From NCBI RefSeq assembly GCF_043290135.1, contig NC_134707.1:75140508-75204507 (forward strand): 64,000 bases of DNA. Direction: 5' to 3'. The notes beneath the pieces are model-generated. The model saw only the letters and a program-made list of their open reading frames with translations, was not told the origin of the DNA and made no database searches. A program made the position numbers and the translations under genes. The first letter of the stretch is position 1. Every line of letters begins with the position of its first letter. Shown here piece after piece: positions 25,313 through 35,833 of the stretch. This stretch comes from Rhipicephalus microplus (lineage: Eukaryota > Arthropoda > Arachnida > Ixodida > Ixodidae).

Positions 25313-26277
25313 GCTGCCGAGAATTCCCAGCGACCATCTTCTCCTATCACCGACTCATTGTCCCCACGACGTCCTGTCGATTCTCGCTGGTCATTACCAC
25401 CCCGTCGGCGATCTGTCTCCCCGATGCTTCGGCGCACGAGCCCCGCTCGAGAGGAAAACTGACAGCCACAGTTACGGAGGCAAGAACTGCATCGTCGTTG
25501 AACTCTCCAAGACCTCCTCTTTGTCCGACAACGAAATTGATGTGCTAGTAAAAGGTTTTGCTGTACATGCGCTTGTCGACACAAGCGCCGTCGCTTCTTT
25601 CATTAGTGAAAAACTTGTGTCGCGATTTGAGAATAGTTACAACGCCGCTTACGAATCTTGCTCTGCGTACAGTCACCTCCCATTTCATCGCGCCGACGGC
25701 TCAGTGTACAGCACGCGTTGTTATTCAAGATGCTTGGTACGCCGTCATCTTTGTTGTTCTTCCACGTTCATCTTACGACGTCGTACTAGGATGGGATTTC
25801 CTTTCTACCCATCAGGCCCTCGTCGACTATGCTCGTGCTGAACTCACATTGACGAATCCGTGCCTTAATATTGACCACCAAAGTCCCTCGAAAGTGTTTG
25901 CTGCAGCTGACGTCCGCATCGCGCCATTGTCCGCCGTCCTAGTGCCTGTGTTTTCCCCTGCTGCCACTAACTCGACGCTCCTGTTCCAACCAACTATAGC
26001 TAGTGTGCACCACCGAACCATCGTCCTCCCGTTTGCCGTCATCAACTTTTCTAATGGTTCGACGGTACTTTATGCGTGCAACGTTTCCGCTTGTCCGTAC
26101 ATCCTGCTACGCGGCGAGTGTCTGGGAAGCCTCGAGACCTTAAATTGTATTTTAGAAGACCCGATCTATCCAGACGAGCCATTTTTACCGACTTGTACCA
26201 TTACACCCGCAACTGACGCTAATGAACCTACGGATGTATTCTGCAAGTCCACTGATTGCAACCTCACGCCTGGGTAG
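25313..26277 (+). pseudogene. Gypsy-2 aspartic protease and linker
   Basis: The retropepsin region has the active-site triad altered: HALVDTSAVASF where the family has DTGA. The phase shifts near 25630, and reading continues in another frame with TAQCTARVVIQDA and VVLPRSSYDVVLGWDFL (the conserved ILG/LGWDF block). The linker to RT runs to a premature TAG at 26275-26277, in the frame that continues into RT. Confidence 0.82.
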
Positions 26278-27890
26278 CACGAACAGCTGATCGAGCTCCT
26301 CCAGCGTTTTCGAGCCTCGTTTGACCACAATCAGCCTCCCTTAGGTAGAGCGTCATCTGTTGTTCACCGTATAAATACCGGTCAAGAGACGCCATTATGG
26401 CAGCGTCCATATCGTGTGTCAACTACCGAACGCCGTGCCATCAATGAACAGGTTGACGACATGCTGACACGTGGCATAATCGAATCGTCAAGCAGTCCCT
26501 GGGCCTCTCCAGTTGTGTTGGTGAAGAAGAAGGACGGATCGATCAGGTTTTGCGTGGACTACCGACGTCTCAACCGAATCACGCGCAAGGATGTCTATCC
26601 GTTGCCACGCATTGACGATGCCTTGGACTGCCTACAGGGAGCCGAATTTTTCTCTTCTTTAGATCTGCGCTCTGGATACTGGCAGGTACGCATGGCAGAG
26701 GCCGATCGCGAAAAAACAACTTTCCTCACGCCCGACGGGCTTTACGAATTCACAGTCATGCACTTCGGCCTCTGCAACGCGCCAGCTACTTTCGAGCGAA
26801 TGATGGACTCTATCCTTCAAGGCCTCAAATGGAACGTTTGCCTTTATTATTTAGATGACATTTTCATCTTTTCAACTGATTTCGCAACCCATTTAACCCG
26901 CCTCGAGAAAGTCCTCACGTGTATTTCTGCCGCGGGGCTGCAACTGAATCTGAAGAAGTGCCAATTCGCCGCTCGAAAGCTTACGGTCCTTGGCCACGTG
27001 GTTTCAAAAGACGGCATTCTTCCTGACGCTGCCAAACTTACAGTCGTTTCAGCGTTTACCAAACCAACCACCATGAAGGAGCTTCGAAGCTTCATAGGCC
27101 TTTGCTCTTACTTCCGGTGCTTCGTCCGCAATTTCGCGACGATCATCGCTTCTTTGACCAAGCTCCTCACCGGCTCTAGAGACCTTTCAGCCTGGTCTGC
27201 CACCGGTGACGATTCTTTCAATGAGCTGCGCCGCCTCCTCACGTTGCCGCCTATTCTGCGACACTACGACCCATCGGCCCCCACAGAGATCCACACCGAC
27301 GTTAGTGGTGTCGGGCTAGGCTCAATTCTTTCACAGCAGAAAGACGATTTCCAAGAGTGCGTGGTCGCCTACGCAAGCCGAACTCTTAGCAAAGCCGAAA
27401 TCAACTATTCCGTCAGTGAAAAGAAATGCCTCGCCATTATTTGGGCGATAGAGAAATTTCGACATTACGTGTACGGGCGCCCTTTTGACGTCGTGACTGA
27501 CCACCACGCCCTCTGCTGGTTGTCGTCACTGAAGGATCCAAGCGGTCGCCTCGCCTGATGAGCATTACGCCTCCAAGAATATAATATTCGCGTGGTCTAT
27601 CGCTCCAGCCGTAAACATTCAGACGCAAACGCCCTATCCCGGTCGCCTCAACCCCCTGACCCGGACTGCTGCGAAAGTCTAACCTTTGATGCCACTGCCG
27701 TCACCATCGCTGACATGCCATCTGAGCAACGCAAGGACCCTTGGGTTGCTTTGATTCTAGACATCGTGGCTGGGCGGACGGCTCCCCCCCACCTTCTCGC
27801 ACGTTGCGTCGGCAAGTCGAGCACTTCACCACTCGCGACGATGTGCTGTACTGACGCAACTACGCACCCGGGGGGCGTCAGTGGCTAGTT
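26278..27890 (+). pseudogene. Gypsy-2 reverse transcriptase and RNase H
   Basis: RT copies RNA to DNA and RNase H removes the template. RT motifs are [35 protein letters not shown] (D), [10 protein letters not shown] and [10 protein letters not shown] (YLDD intact). RNase H starts at [12 protein letters not shown] (D), then [13 protein letters not shown] (E) and [11 protein letters not shown] (D). The long frame 26416-27558 ends in two adjacent stops (TGATGA, 27556-27561) where the family has Arg-Trp. The same phase then continues with [15 protein letters not shown]. Another frameshift lies near 27815. Confidence 0.88.
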
Positions 27891-28960
27891 GTGATTCCAC
27901 GTCATCTGCGATCCAAAATTTGTTCCAGGTTTTATGACGACCCCCAATGTGGCCACGCGGGTTTCCTGAAGACTTATTCTCGCATACGTCTCCGATAATA
28001 CTGGCGTGGCATGCACCGTTCTATACGACAATACGTTCGGGCCTGCTCGACGCGCCAGAGAAGAAAAACTACCCTTTATCACGCCGGCGGTACCTTGTTA
28101 CCCTTACCATGCCCATCCCGACCACTCGACCGCGTCGGCGTTGATATCTATGGTCCCTTTCCCAACACTGCTGACGGTAACCGCTGGATCATAGTTGCCG
28201 TAGACCATCTTACGCGGTATGCCGAAATTTCATTCCTTCCCTCGTCTACAGCAAAAGACGTTGCGACTTTTGTTCTTCACAACATCGTATTATGTCATGG
28301 AGCACCTCGGGAGTTACTGAGCGATCGTGGTCGCGTATTCTTGTCAGACATCATCGCAGCATTGCTGCGTGAGTGCCACGTCGTTCACCGCACTACAAGC
28401 GTCTATTATTCCCAGAACAATGGAATGACAGAGCGCTTCCACCGCACCCTTGGTGAGATGCTGTCTATGTATATCTCGTCAGACCACTCCAGTTGGGACC
28501 GAGTGCTCCCGTTTATCACGTGCGCCTATAATATCGCCATTCAAAGCACTACTTGGTTCTCTCCTTTTTTTCTCCTATACGGACGCGAACCTTCTTGCAC
28601 TATGGACACCATTCTTTCGTACAAACCTCACTCCTCAGAGTCAATGACTTTGTCTCAAGCCGCTACATACGCTGAAGAATGCCGCAACTGGCAAGATCAT
28701 TCACAACCCAAGACCAAGAACGCCAAAAGCACCACCATGACGCATCAAATAACACTACTTCCTACAATCCAGATTCACTCGTCTGGCTGCATGTCCCTTC
28801 TGCTACACCTGGCCTTTCTACCAAGTTGGTCCCCAAGTATAACGGCCCATATCGCGTACTACAAAAAACGTCACCGGTGAATTACCTCATCGAGCCGCTG
28901 GAACCATCTTCTGACCAACGTCGTCGTGGCCAGGAAATTGTCCACGGAAATTGTCCAGCA
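27815..28960 (+). pseudogene. Gypsy-2 integrase
   Basis: The zinc-binding part is degenerate: a Cys of the HHCC set is Arg (CSTRQRRK), and stops fall at about 27850 and 27990. The core is well preserved in the frame 28011-28880, with D in VGVDIYGPF, D in LLSDRGRVF and E in MTERFHRT. A frameshift near 28680-28760 moves the C-terminal domain into another frame (KYNGPYRVLQKTSPVNYL, RRGQEIVH). The 3' terminal repeat follows at once. Confidence 0.87.
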
Positions 28961-29002
28961 CATTTTGCCAAGCTGCGTCTGAACCTTTCCCGACGTACAA
29001 CA

Positions 29003-29007
<5 letters not shown>
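28958..29007 (+). repeat. 3' terminal direct repeat of Gypsy-2
   Basis: It matches 24126-24175 at 47 of 50 positions. The rest of the LTR is replaced by the CT/TA microsatellite that follows. Confidence 0.85.
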
Positions 29008-29054
<47 letters not shown>

Positions 29055-29061
29055 AATATAT
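29008..29061. repeat. (CT)n-(TA)n microsatellite
   Basis: CT repeats pass directly into TA repeats between the Gypsy-2 end and the RTE fragment. Confidence 0.95.
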
Positions 29062-29072
29062 CACTTTCTTTC

Positions 29073-29293
29073 TTTGGGAATCCAGTCAGTTACCCTTAAT
29101 GAGCAGCAGTTATCCTGTCTTCGCACTGCATGCCGTGCCTATGTTCATTTCCTCTTCTTGATTTCAACTATGATATCCCTAACCCCCATTTGTTCCCTAG
29201 TTCACTCTACTCTCTTCTTGCCTCTTAGGGTTACACCTACCATTTTTCTTTCCATTGCTCACTGTGTCGTCCTCAATTTAATTTCTGTCTTTT
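29073..29293 (-). mobile_element. RTE-type LINE fragment
   Basis: Its minus-strand sequence is collinear with 47820-48020 on the plus strand. Shared blocks are AAATGGTAGGT, AAGAAGAGAG, GGTTAGGGATATCATAGTTGAA and CATTAAGGGTAACTGA. It encodes part of the C-terminal region of the RTE reverse transcriptase protein and is truncated at both ends. Confidence 0.85.
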
Positions 29294-30302
29294 AATGTCT
29301 ACTTAGGACAGCTAACAACTAGAGACTGGAATATAGTCAATTGCCTCTTTTGTTCATTGCGTTCCTATTGTGCCAATTTGATATATGATCATGAATTAGA
29401 CGTTAAGAAAGGCTTTTATAGTGTTTTTATAGTGCCTATAAATATCTATTTTCGGTGTATGTGCCTAAATGCCTACAAGAGGCTATAAATGCCTATTTTC
29501 CAAACTAGCGCCTATATGAGCGCTATTCAAGGCCAAGTTTTGTTTTCAAACGTAGTGTGAAACCAATATACAGGTAAAAAAAGGCAACAATTATATTTCC
29601 AAACACTACAAGGTTCAAAAGAGACAATGCTGACAGGCTGCGAGTGATTGGAGAAGAAGCACGAGGAGTGCAAAAGACGCTATTTCTGCAGCCCTAAGTG
29701 CAAGAACGTCTCTGCGCCTGCAGCGGAAGAAGCAGAGAGAATTAATGATGAGTTAAGAAAATTAAAGTGACGTATATGTCTGAGGACGTGGCGACCGCCT
29801 TCTACAGGCAGCTATCCAGTGCCCTAAAGGAACTTAAGAACCGCCTTGAAGACCTGTGTGTTGCGCTGGGAAAGGAAGAGCAGGTTTTTTTGGGCAGCTG
29901 CGGGTAGCTGGAGAACGAATTAAAAGCATAGAGATAGAGGGTCACTCATCGAATGCTCTTGTTGACTCAGCGCTGGCGAAGGTCGCCAACTCATTCTACT
30001 TTACACAGCGAAGCCTGAGACAGGTGCTGGCATGTTTACAATCAATGGTGTATTTATCATACATTAACCGTAATCTTGAATACGCCTGTTACATATGAGA
30101 ACCCTTGTCATGTAAGTGACAAACATGAAAAAATACGGATCAGGGCTTCAAGGTTTCTCCTAAGCCATTACTCAAAAATGACAGCTGTAATAATATGAAA
30201 AATGAACCAGTATGGAAAATAATAACATGGCGTTGAATTAAACTGTGGTTAAAGCTACTACGTCAAGCATTTCAAAGTAAAACTTGCATTCCAAAATGAA
30301 TG
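29294..30302. other. non-coding flank of the Tc1-type element
   Basis: No gene recognised. From 29420 to 29530 the motif GCCTATAAAT(A/G)(C/T)CTATTTT recurs three or four times in degenerate form. Confidence 0.45.
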
Positions 30303-30304
30303 TA

Positions 30305-31512
30305 CAGGTGCGATCAAAAGTGTGCAGACCACGGGATCGCGTGGCAGAATGCATCGACGCGCCAGCTAGCGACGAGACACGACGAGACACCTGCTGCAAG
30401 GGCGCATGCGCGTCCCGTCTTATCACTTGGCTTCTCATGTCGCTCTGTTGGACGCGGTTACGGCGCTCGTACCCAAAACGACAACTGGGTGTCGCTTTCT
30501 TTGCTCCATCGAATCTGTGTCATTCTTTTACGTAGCGGCTGCGACGGGGCCGGTTCAACACCGGCTCGCGTTGTTATTGACACCGGTTGATTAGGATAAG
30601 TAAGCATAGCGAGCATCGCACAACCTGACGAAGCCAAACGCACAAAATTAAATTTTCTCAGGCCAGCTTGCCTTTGTCGGGCTAATCCAAGTTGCACTTA
30701 AATGAGCTTAGCTAAGTCAAAGTTAATGTAGCCGAAATTAATCAAATGTAGTCGAGCACTTTATGACCTAAATAAGTGAGGTGTAAGTAGCTTTAGTTAA
30801 GCCCAGTCCAGCTTGGTGTTTTCATGTTAAGCGAAGTTAAGCTTAGATGAGCCCAGATGAGTCGAAATAAGTATAGCCAAATCTAATTAGGCAAAGTTGA
30901 TCATGCTCATCCTTAACCTAGCCGTGCAAAATTAGCCTATACAAGGCAAACCTTATCGGGGCCAATTAATCTAGGTCGACTTCCCCATGAGCCCACAGAA
31001 GTCAAGGTCAGGAAGATACTAATTACTCTTTACCGACTCCATACTAATTAGGATAATTTACGTCTAATTAGTGCTAATTATTGTGAACACTAATTATGAC
31101 TAAATATTAGTCTGAAATCCAGCTAGAGTATCCTCTATACTGGAATTTCACGTGGCATAATTAAGCTAGATATGCATAACTAATCTAATTAGGCAAACAC
31201 CAAGGAAATTATAAAAAGTCTGATTAATCTTGGTTGGTCATAGCATCATCAAACCAATTGGATTATGATTAGCTTTAATTAGGCAACATCTTATTAAAAC
31301 ACGAATAATTAACGTAATTGAAATCGAATTCTCATGAGCTCAGAGAATCCAAGCTCAGCAAGATGTTGATTACTCCTGACCGAGTCGAGTCTCATTTACC
31401 TAAATATAAATCTAATTAGCCTTAACATTATTTATAAATATTACTGAATAATGTGCGTGACATCAAAGCCCACCCGAAGTACTCGAGTTTGATGTCGCAG
31501 AATTATGCAAAT
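30305..31512 (+). repeat. left terminal inverted repeat, 1208 bp
   Basis: Inverse of 34624-35831. Perfect matching stops at ATTATGCAAAT, and a weaker similarity continues for about 20 bp more. The outer third is GC rich. The inner two thirds are very AT rich, with many CTAATTA(G) motifs. A stem of at least 9 bp (GACATCAAA with TTTGATGTC, 31459-31496) sits at the inner edge. The ORFs in it occur in both TIRs and are not genes. Confidence 0.95.
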
Positions 31513-32082
31513 CACGGCTCGATCCGCCTAATATAGACATCTATTGCTGCATAGGACGCTTTTGAGAGTAAAGGTGTTTAATGCAGTGTAATTATTCACG
31601 TCAATGTCTCCAGCGCAAGCAGGCTGTAAAATGCTAGTTCTATTTTTTCTGGAAATGTGCAACAGAGTATCTAAATTATAATAATGGGAATTGTGGTAAT
31701 TAATGCAACATCAAGAAATGCCAGTGAGGGCTCAAGAATGCGCCTTCGGTTTTGGCGCCAGCTTGCATCAACAAAAAAGGTGTCAGTCGGTCGCTAGTGC
31801 GTAGGGTTGCATTTTATATCTCAGATGATTCCGCTTGATAATTGAACCCCTGAACGATGGTTATGCCAAGCGACAAAAAGAGGCATAGGTTGAAGCATTC
31901 GGCCGCATATGCTGCAGCAATTCTGTGTGGCCATCCTTAGCACGCTTAGTCCGACGCCCTACCTCCGTTATCACTGCAAGCGATGAGAGCCGACGGTCAC
32001 GTTGACGGATAATGTAAACGGCTCCTAGGTAGCAGACTGTGGAAGCAGCATCGAAGTGGTAGTGCTTCATTTTGTATTTGCA
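31513..32082 (+). other. internal 5' region of the Tc1-type element
   Basis: Unique sequence between the left TIR and the transposase start. It probably holds the promoter and 5' UTR. I see no clear TATA box at a fixed distance. Confidence 0.4.
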
Positions 32083-33657
32083 ATGCCGCCATACGTGCTA
32101 CTGGAGCAGCGACAACGTATTGTGGAGCTGTCGTTGCAGGGATGGTCCCAACGCGAAATCTGCCGCTTGATGAATAGGTCGAGGGCCGCAGTTAGTAGAA
32201 TTATCAGGACCTACCTCGACCATGGAGGAAGTCTTGCTGACAGAGAGCGCAGTGGACGTCCAAGAGCAACGGACACTCAAACTGATTCGCTTATCGTGGC
32301 CTGTGTGGTGGTAGACCCATTCATTGATGCCAAGGAAATCCGCCGTGAGCTTCAACTGGACGTCTCCCTCAGCACTATTCGGCGGCGACTGCGAGAGGCC
32401 GGGCTGTGGGGCTGCGTGGCTGCTCAGAAACCTCAGTTGACGGAGCGACAGAGGCAGCTAAGGCTCGAGTTTGCGCGTTCTGTGGAGGGCTGCACGGTGG
32501 AAGAATGGGGCGAAGTAATTTTCACCGACGAATCTACCTTCTCTTCGCGATGGGACCAGCAGCGTCATGTATGGCGCCCTATGAATTGCAGGTGAGATTC
32601 ACCTGCAGGTTTGATTCGTGGCAGTTAACAAATTGACCATTACTTCAGTAATGCCATTTGTCAGCTCCTCACACTTTGTATCAAACCCTCCCGTGAACAA
32701 CAACACTTATAATACAAATGTCATTGCTTGTCTCCTTCCGAGGCAAGATTTATATATCTTTTCTCCCATAGAACAAAGTATTTCAACATATATAATATCA
32801 CGCGGGCCTTGAAGCATCGCTAGGTTACCTGTCGCGACTATTCCGTAGCACCTGAACTATATACAGGACGCTCGGCAGCTTACCCGAAAGCCGCGGGTTC
32901 AATCTCGGCAGTGGCAATCGCATTTTTATGGAGTTGAAATGCTAAATGCCGGTGTATTGTGTGATGTCAGTGCATGTTAAAAGAGGACCTGACAGTCAAA
33001 AGTTCCGTAGCCCTCCACGACGGCATGCATGCCCTATAATCCTATGTTGTTATGGCACGTAAGATGACAGATATATTATTATGAGTAATTGATGCGTCCC
33101 GTACTCCGACGAAACACTGATTTTTCTGATTAAATTCCCCCAGATACCTTCCAGAATACTGCCACAACGTTTCGTCCAGCGGCCGCTGCGCCGTGAGCGC
33201 ATGGGGAGCCATCAGCAAGGAGGGACTCGGTCCACTTGTCCGAATCAATGGATCCTTCACGGCATCCGCTTATTGCAGATTGCTGCAGGAAGTGCTGGTG
33301 CCTTACGCCCTGGAGGGACCATTCGAGGATGGCTGCTACCAGCTGCAGCACGACCGAAGTCCAATCCACACAGCTCGCATGGTGGCCACGGTACTCGAGA
33401 ACCTTGCCATCCGCACTCTGCCTTGGCCCCCCGTCGGTGCTGACCTGAACCCGATTGAAAATGTATGGGGCATCGTGAAGAGCCGCCTGTCTGCGCGACG
33501 GCTTTCAAGCGCGACTTCCGAAGCGCTTTGGCAGGCAGTAAGCGAGGAGTGGGAGCGCCTGCGCCTTACCCCTGAGGTGGTCGTGAGGCTGTACGAGTCG
33601 ATGCCGCGACGCGTCCAAGCCGTCATCGCCGCCAACGGAAACCTGACACGTTACTGA
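32083..33657 (+). CDS. Tc1-type DD34E transposase, two exons
   Basis: Cuts and joins the element ends at TA sites. Exon 1 is 32083-32591 and exon 2 is 33144-33657, together 340 codons plus stop, the normal size of a Tc1 transposase. The N-terminal paired-type helix-turn-helix domain includes RQRIVELSLQGWSQREI and SRAAVSRIIRTYLDHGG. A GRPRATD-like hinge follows, as in Tc1 proteins. The catalytic residues are D in VIFTDEST, D in YQLQHDRSP and E in LNPIENVWG, with exactly 34 residues between the last two. I start at the ATG at 32083 because the upstream GTG at 32056 only adds nine non-conserved residues. No stop or frameshift is present in either exon, so it may be functional if the intervening segment is spliced. 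Confidence 0.9.
32592..33143 (+). other. probable 552-bp GT-AG intron in the transposase
   Basis: The coding frame breaks at TGCAG|GTGAGA and resumes at CCCCCAG|ATACC. Joining the two flanks keeps the frame and falls inside a conserved transposase region (after MNC, before YLPEY). The donor matches the AG|GTGAG consensus and the acceptor has a T/C-rich tract. The segment has stops in every frame. A plain insertion with accidental splice-like edges is the alternative, but no target-site duplication is visible at these points. Confidence 0.75.
32850..33102 (+). mobile_element. SINE (second family) inside the intron
   Basis: Read forward it has a tRNA-like head (GGACGCTCGGCAGCTTACCC, B box GGGTTCAATCTC) and then TGATGTCAGTGCATGTTAAA. 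The next blocks are CTCCACGACGGCATG and a 3' end with ATATATTATTATGA. It is collinear with the reverse complement of 37550-37772, though diverged. Confidence 0.7.
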
Positions 33658-34623
33658 GGAAACGTGTGGCAAGACAAGACGCCTGGTGTTTACAACCTCA
33701 CACAATTAATTTCGTCGTCTTTCGGACCTGGGCGACCAGTCACGCAGTCACTTTTGCCGAGATATTCAATTCTCGCGCTCGGCTCCGACGCACGGAAGTG
33801 CTCAGGCGCAGCTTCGTCGTCGTCGTCATCCACATGCTGACGGCTCGCCGAAAGTACAAGCTGTTATGGACCGAAGGATCCTTGGGTATTCAGTTGCCGC
33901 TTCGAGAGGAGCAGAAATACTTTATTATTTTGCCAAGGGGGAAAATAAAAAAAAACGGCTCAATGGGGCCCCATGTTTTTCTCTCAAACTGACCAGCAGA
34001 AGTTTATTTGAGTCCTGAGGGGCCAATCTGAAAGAGATAAACAATATAAAAACTCAAAATAACCTGATAATTTTAACAATATCACGCAGTCCCTGCTTGC
34101 GCCATTTATGTGTAGCTTTCCTCACAGCTTCCATTGTTTTTATGGCGACTGTTCTCGCTGTAGCACGTTTTGAATCGCAAAGGAAATCCCTACGGTCGAG
34201 CTTGTATAAACGTAACAGCCAGATATTTTACAGGTGACGCTGAGGTTTTTTTAGAACCGCTTTTTTATTGTTCAGACGGCTTCTTCTAAAATTGTAATTA
34301 TGTTTTGATCTTTTAGGACTAGACAGCGGCTGCATAGAAGAATTATTCTATCAGCAGCTAAGTAATCTAATATTCAGTAGTTTTTGTATTGTTTCAAAAA
34401 TACTGTATCTTTCTCTTTCAAAAGAGCATATAACTGGCCATTGCGGTTAGACTGCCTGTTACTGAAACTCCTGAAAAACAGCTAAGCACCACAGAAAGCA
34501 GCGCGCCACTCGATAAACGAAAAAAAAAACGTGGGCAGCCTGCACTAAAGGCGCAAGGCAAAGTCACAGTGAAGCTAATGGTTTCGTAGCAAGTCCGATC
34601 TCAATTAGGCGTAACTAGGCGTA
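33658..34623 (+). other. internal 3' region of the Tc1-type element
   Basis: No further coding domain. An AATAAA lies within GGGGGAAAATAAAAAAAAACGG (about 33942-33955), some 290 bp after the stop, and could be the polyadenylation signal. Confidence 0.45.
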
Positions 34624-35831
34624 ATTTGCATAATTCTGCGACATCAAACTCGAGTACTTCGGGTGGGCTTTGATGTCACGCACATTATTCAGTAATATTT
34701 ATAAATAATGTTAAGGCTAATTAGATTTATATTTAGGTAAATGAGACTCGACTCGGTCAGGAGTAATCAGCATCTTGCTGAGCTTGGATTCTCTGAGCTC
34801 ATGAGAATTCGATTTCAATTACGTTAATTATTTGTGTTTTAATAAGATGTTGCCTAATTAAAGCTAATCATAATCCAATTGGTTTGATGATGCTATGACC
34901 AACCAAGATTAATCAGACTTTTTATAATTTCCTTGGTGTTTGCCTAATTAGATTAGTTATGCATATTTAGCTTAATTATGCCACGTGAAATTCCAGTATA
35001 GAGGATACTCTAGCTGGATTTCAGACTAATATTTAGTCATAATTAGTGTTCACAATAATTAGCACTAATTAGACGTAAATTATCCTAATTAGTATGGAGT
35101 CGGTAAAGAGTAATTAGTATCTTCCTGACCTTGACTTCTGTGGGCTCATGGGGAAGTCGACCTAGATTAATTGGCCCCGATAAGGTTTGCCTTGTATAGG
35201 CTAATTTTGCACGGCTAGGTTAAGGATGAGCATGATCAACTTTGCCTAATTAGATTTGGCTATACTTATTTCGACTCATCTGGGCTCATCTAAGCTTAAC
35301 TTCGCTTAACATGAAAACACCAAGCTGGACTGGGCTTAACTAAAGCTACTTACACCTCACTTATTTAGGTCATAAAGTGCTCGACTACATTTGATTAATT
35401 TCGGCTACATTAACTTTGACTTAGCTAAGCTCATTTAAGTGCAACTTGGATTAGCCCGACAAAGGCAAGCTGGCCTGAGAAAATTTAATTTTGTGCGTTT
35501 GGCTTCGTCAGGTTGTGCGATGCTCGCTATGCTTACTTATCCTAATCAACCGGTGTCAATAACAACGCGAGCCGGTGTTGAACCGGCCCCGTCGCAGCCG
35601 CTACGTAAAAGAATGACACAGATTCGATGGAGCAAAGAAAGCGACACCCAGTTGTCGTTTTGGGTACGAGCGCCGTAACCGCGTCCAACAGAGCGACATG
35701 AGAAGCCAAGTGATAAGACGGGACGCGCATGCGCCCTTGCAGCAGGTGTCTCGTCGTGTCTCGTCGCTAGCTGGCGCGTCGATGCATTCTGCCACGCGAT
35801 CCCGTGGTCTGCACACTTTTGATCGCACCTG
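34624..35831 (-). repeat. right terminal inverted repeat, 1208 bp
   Basis: Inverse of 30305-31512, same length. In the stretches compared by eye there are only single-base differences (for example GATGTTGATT against GATGCTGATT). It ends CACTTTTGATCGCACCTG, followed by TA. Confidence 0.95.
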
Positions 35832-35833
35832 TA

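Larger units (their letters stand above)
24126..29007 (+). mobile_element. Gypsy-2 of window: mag-like Ty3/Gypsy element, broken full length
   Basis: It is bounded by a 50-bp direct repeat (24126-24175 and 28958-29007, 3 mismatches). Order: short LTR, TGGTGGAGGAGCC primer site, gag, protease, RT, RNase H, integrase. That is the order of Ty3/Gypsy pol. The very short LTRs fit mag-like elements. Several stops and frameshifts make it non-autonomous. Confidence 0.88.
30305..35831 (+). mobile_element. 5.5-kb long-TIR Tc1-type DNA transposon
   Basis: The element is bounded by TA on both sides (30303-30304 and 35832-35833). TA is the canonical Tc1/mariner target-site duplication. The first bases, CAGGTGCGATCAAAAGTGTG, are mirrored at the right end. 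The two inverted repeats are each 1208 bp with no net length difference and only scattered mismatches. A single transposase gene lies between them. An intact TSD, near-identical TIRs and an uninterrupted coding sequence (after removing the GT-AG segment) all suggest recent activity. The outer TIR contains a tandem CGACGAGACA motif that could be part of a transposase-binding site (inference). Confidence 0.93.

Noticed and set aside
30284..30697. ORFs at the element tip repeated at 35439-35828
   Set aside because: They lie in the terminal inverted repeat and occur in both copies. No protein family matches, so they are by-products of TIR sequence.
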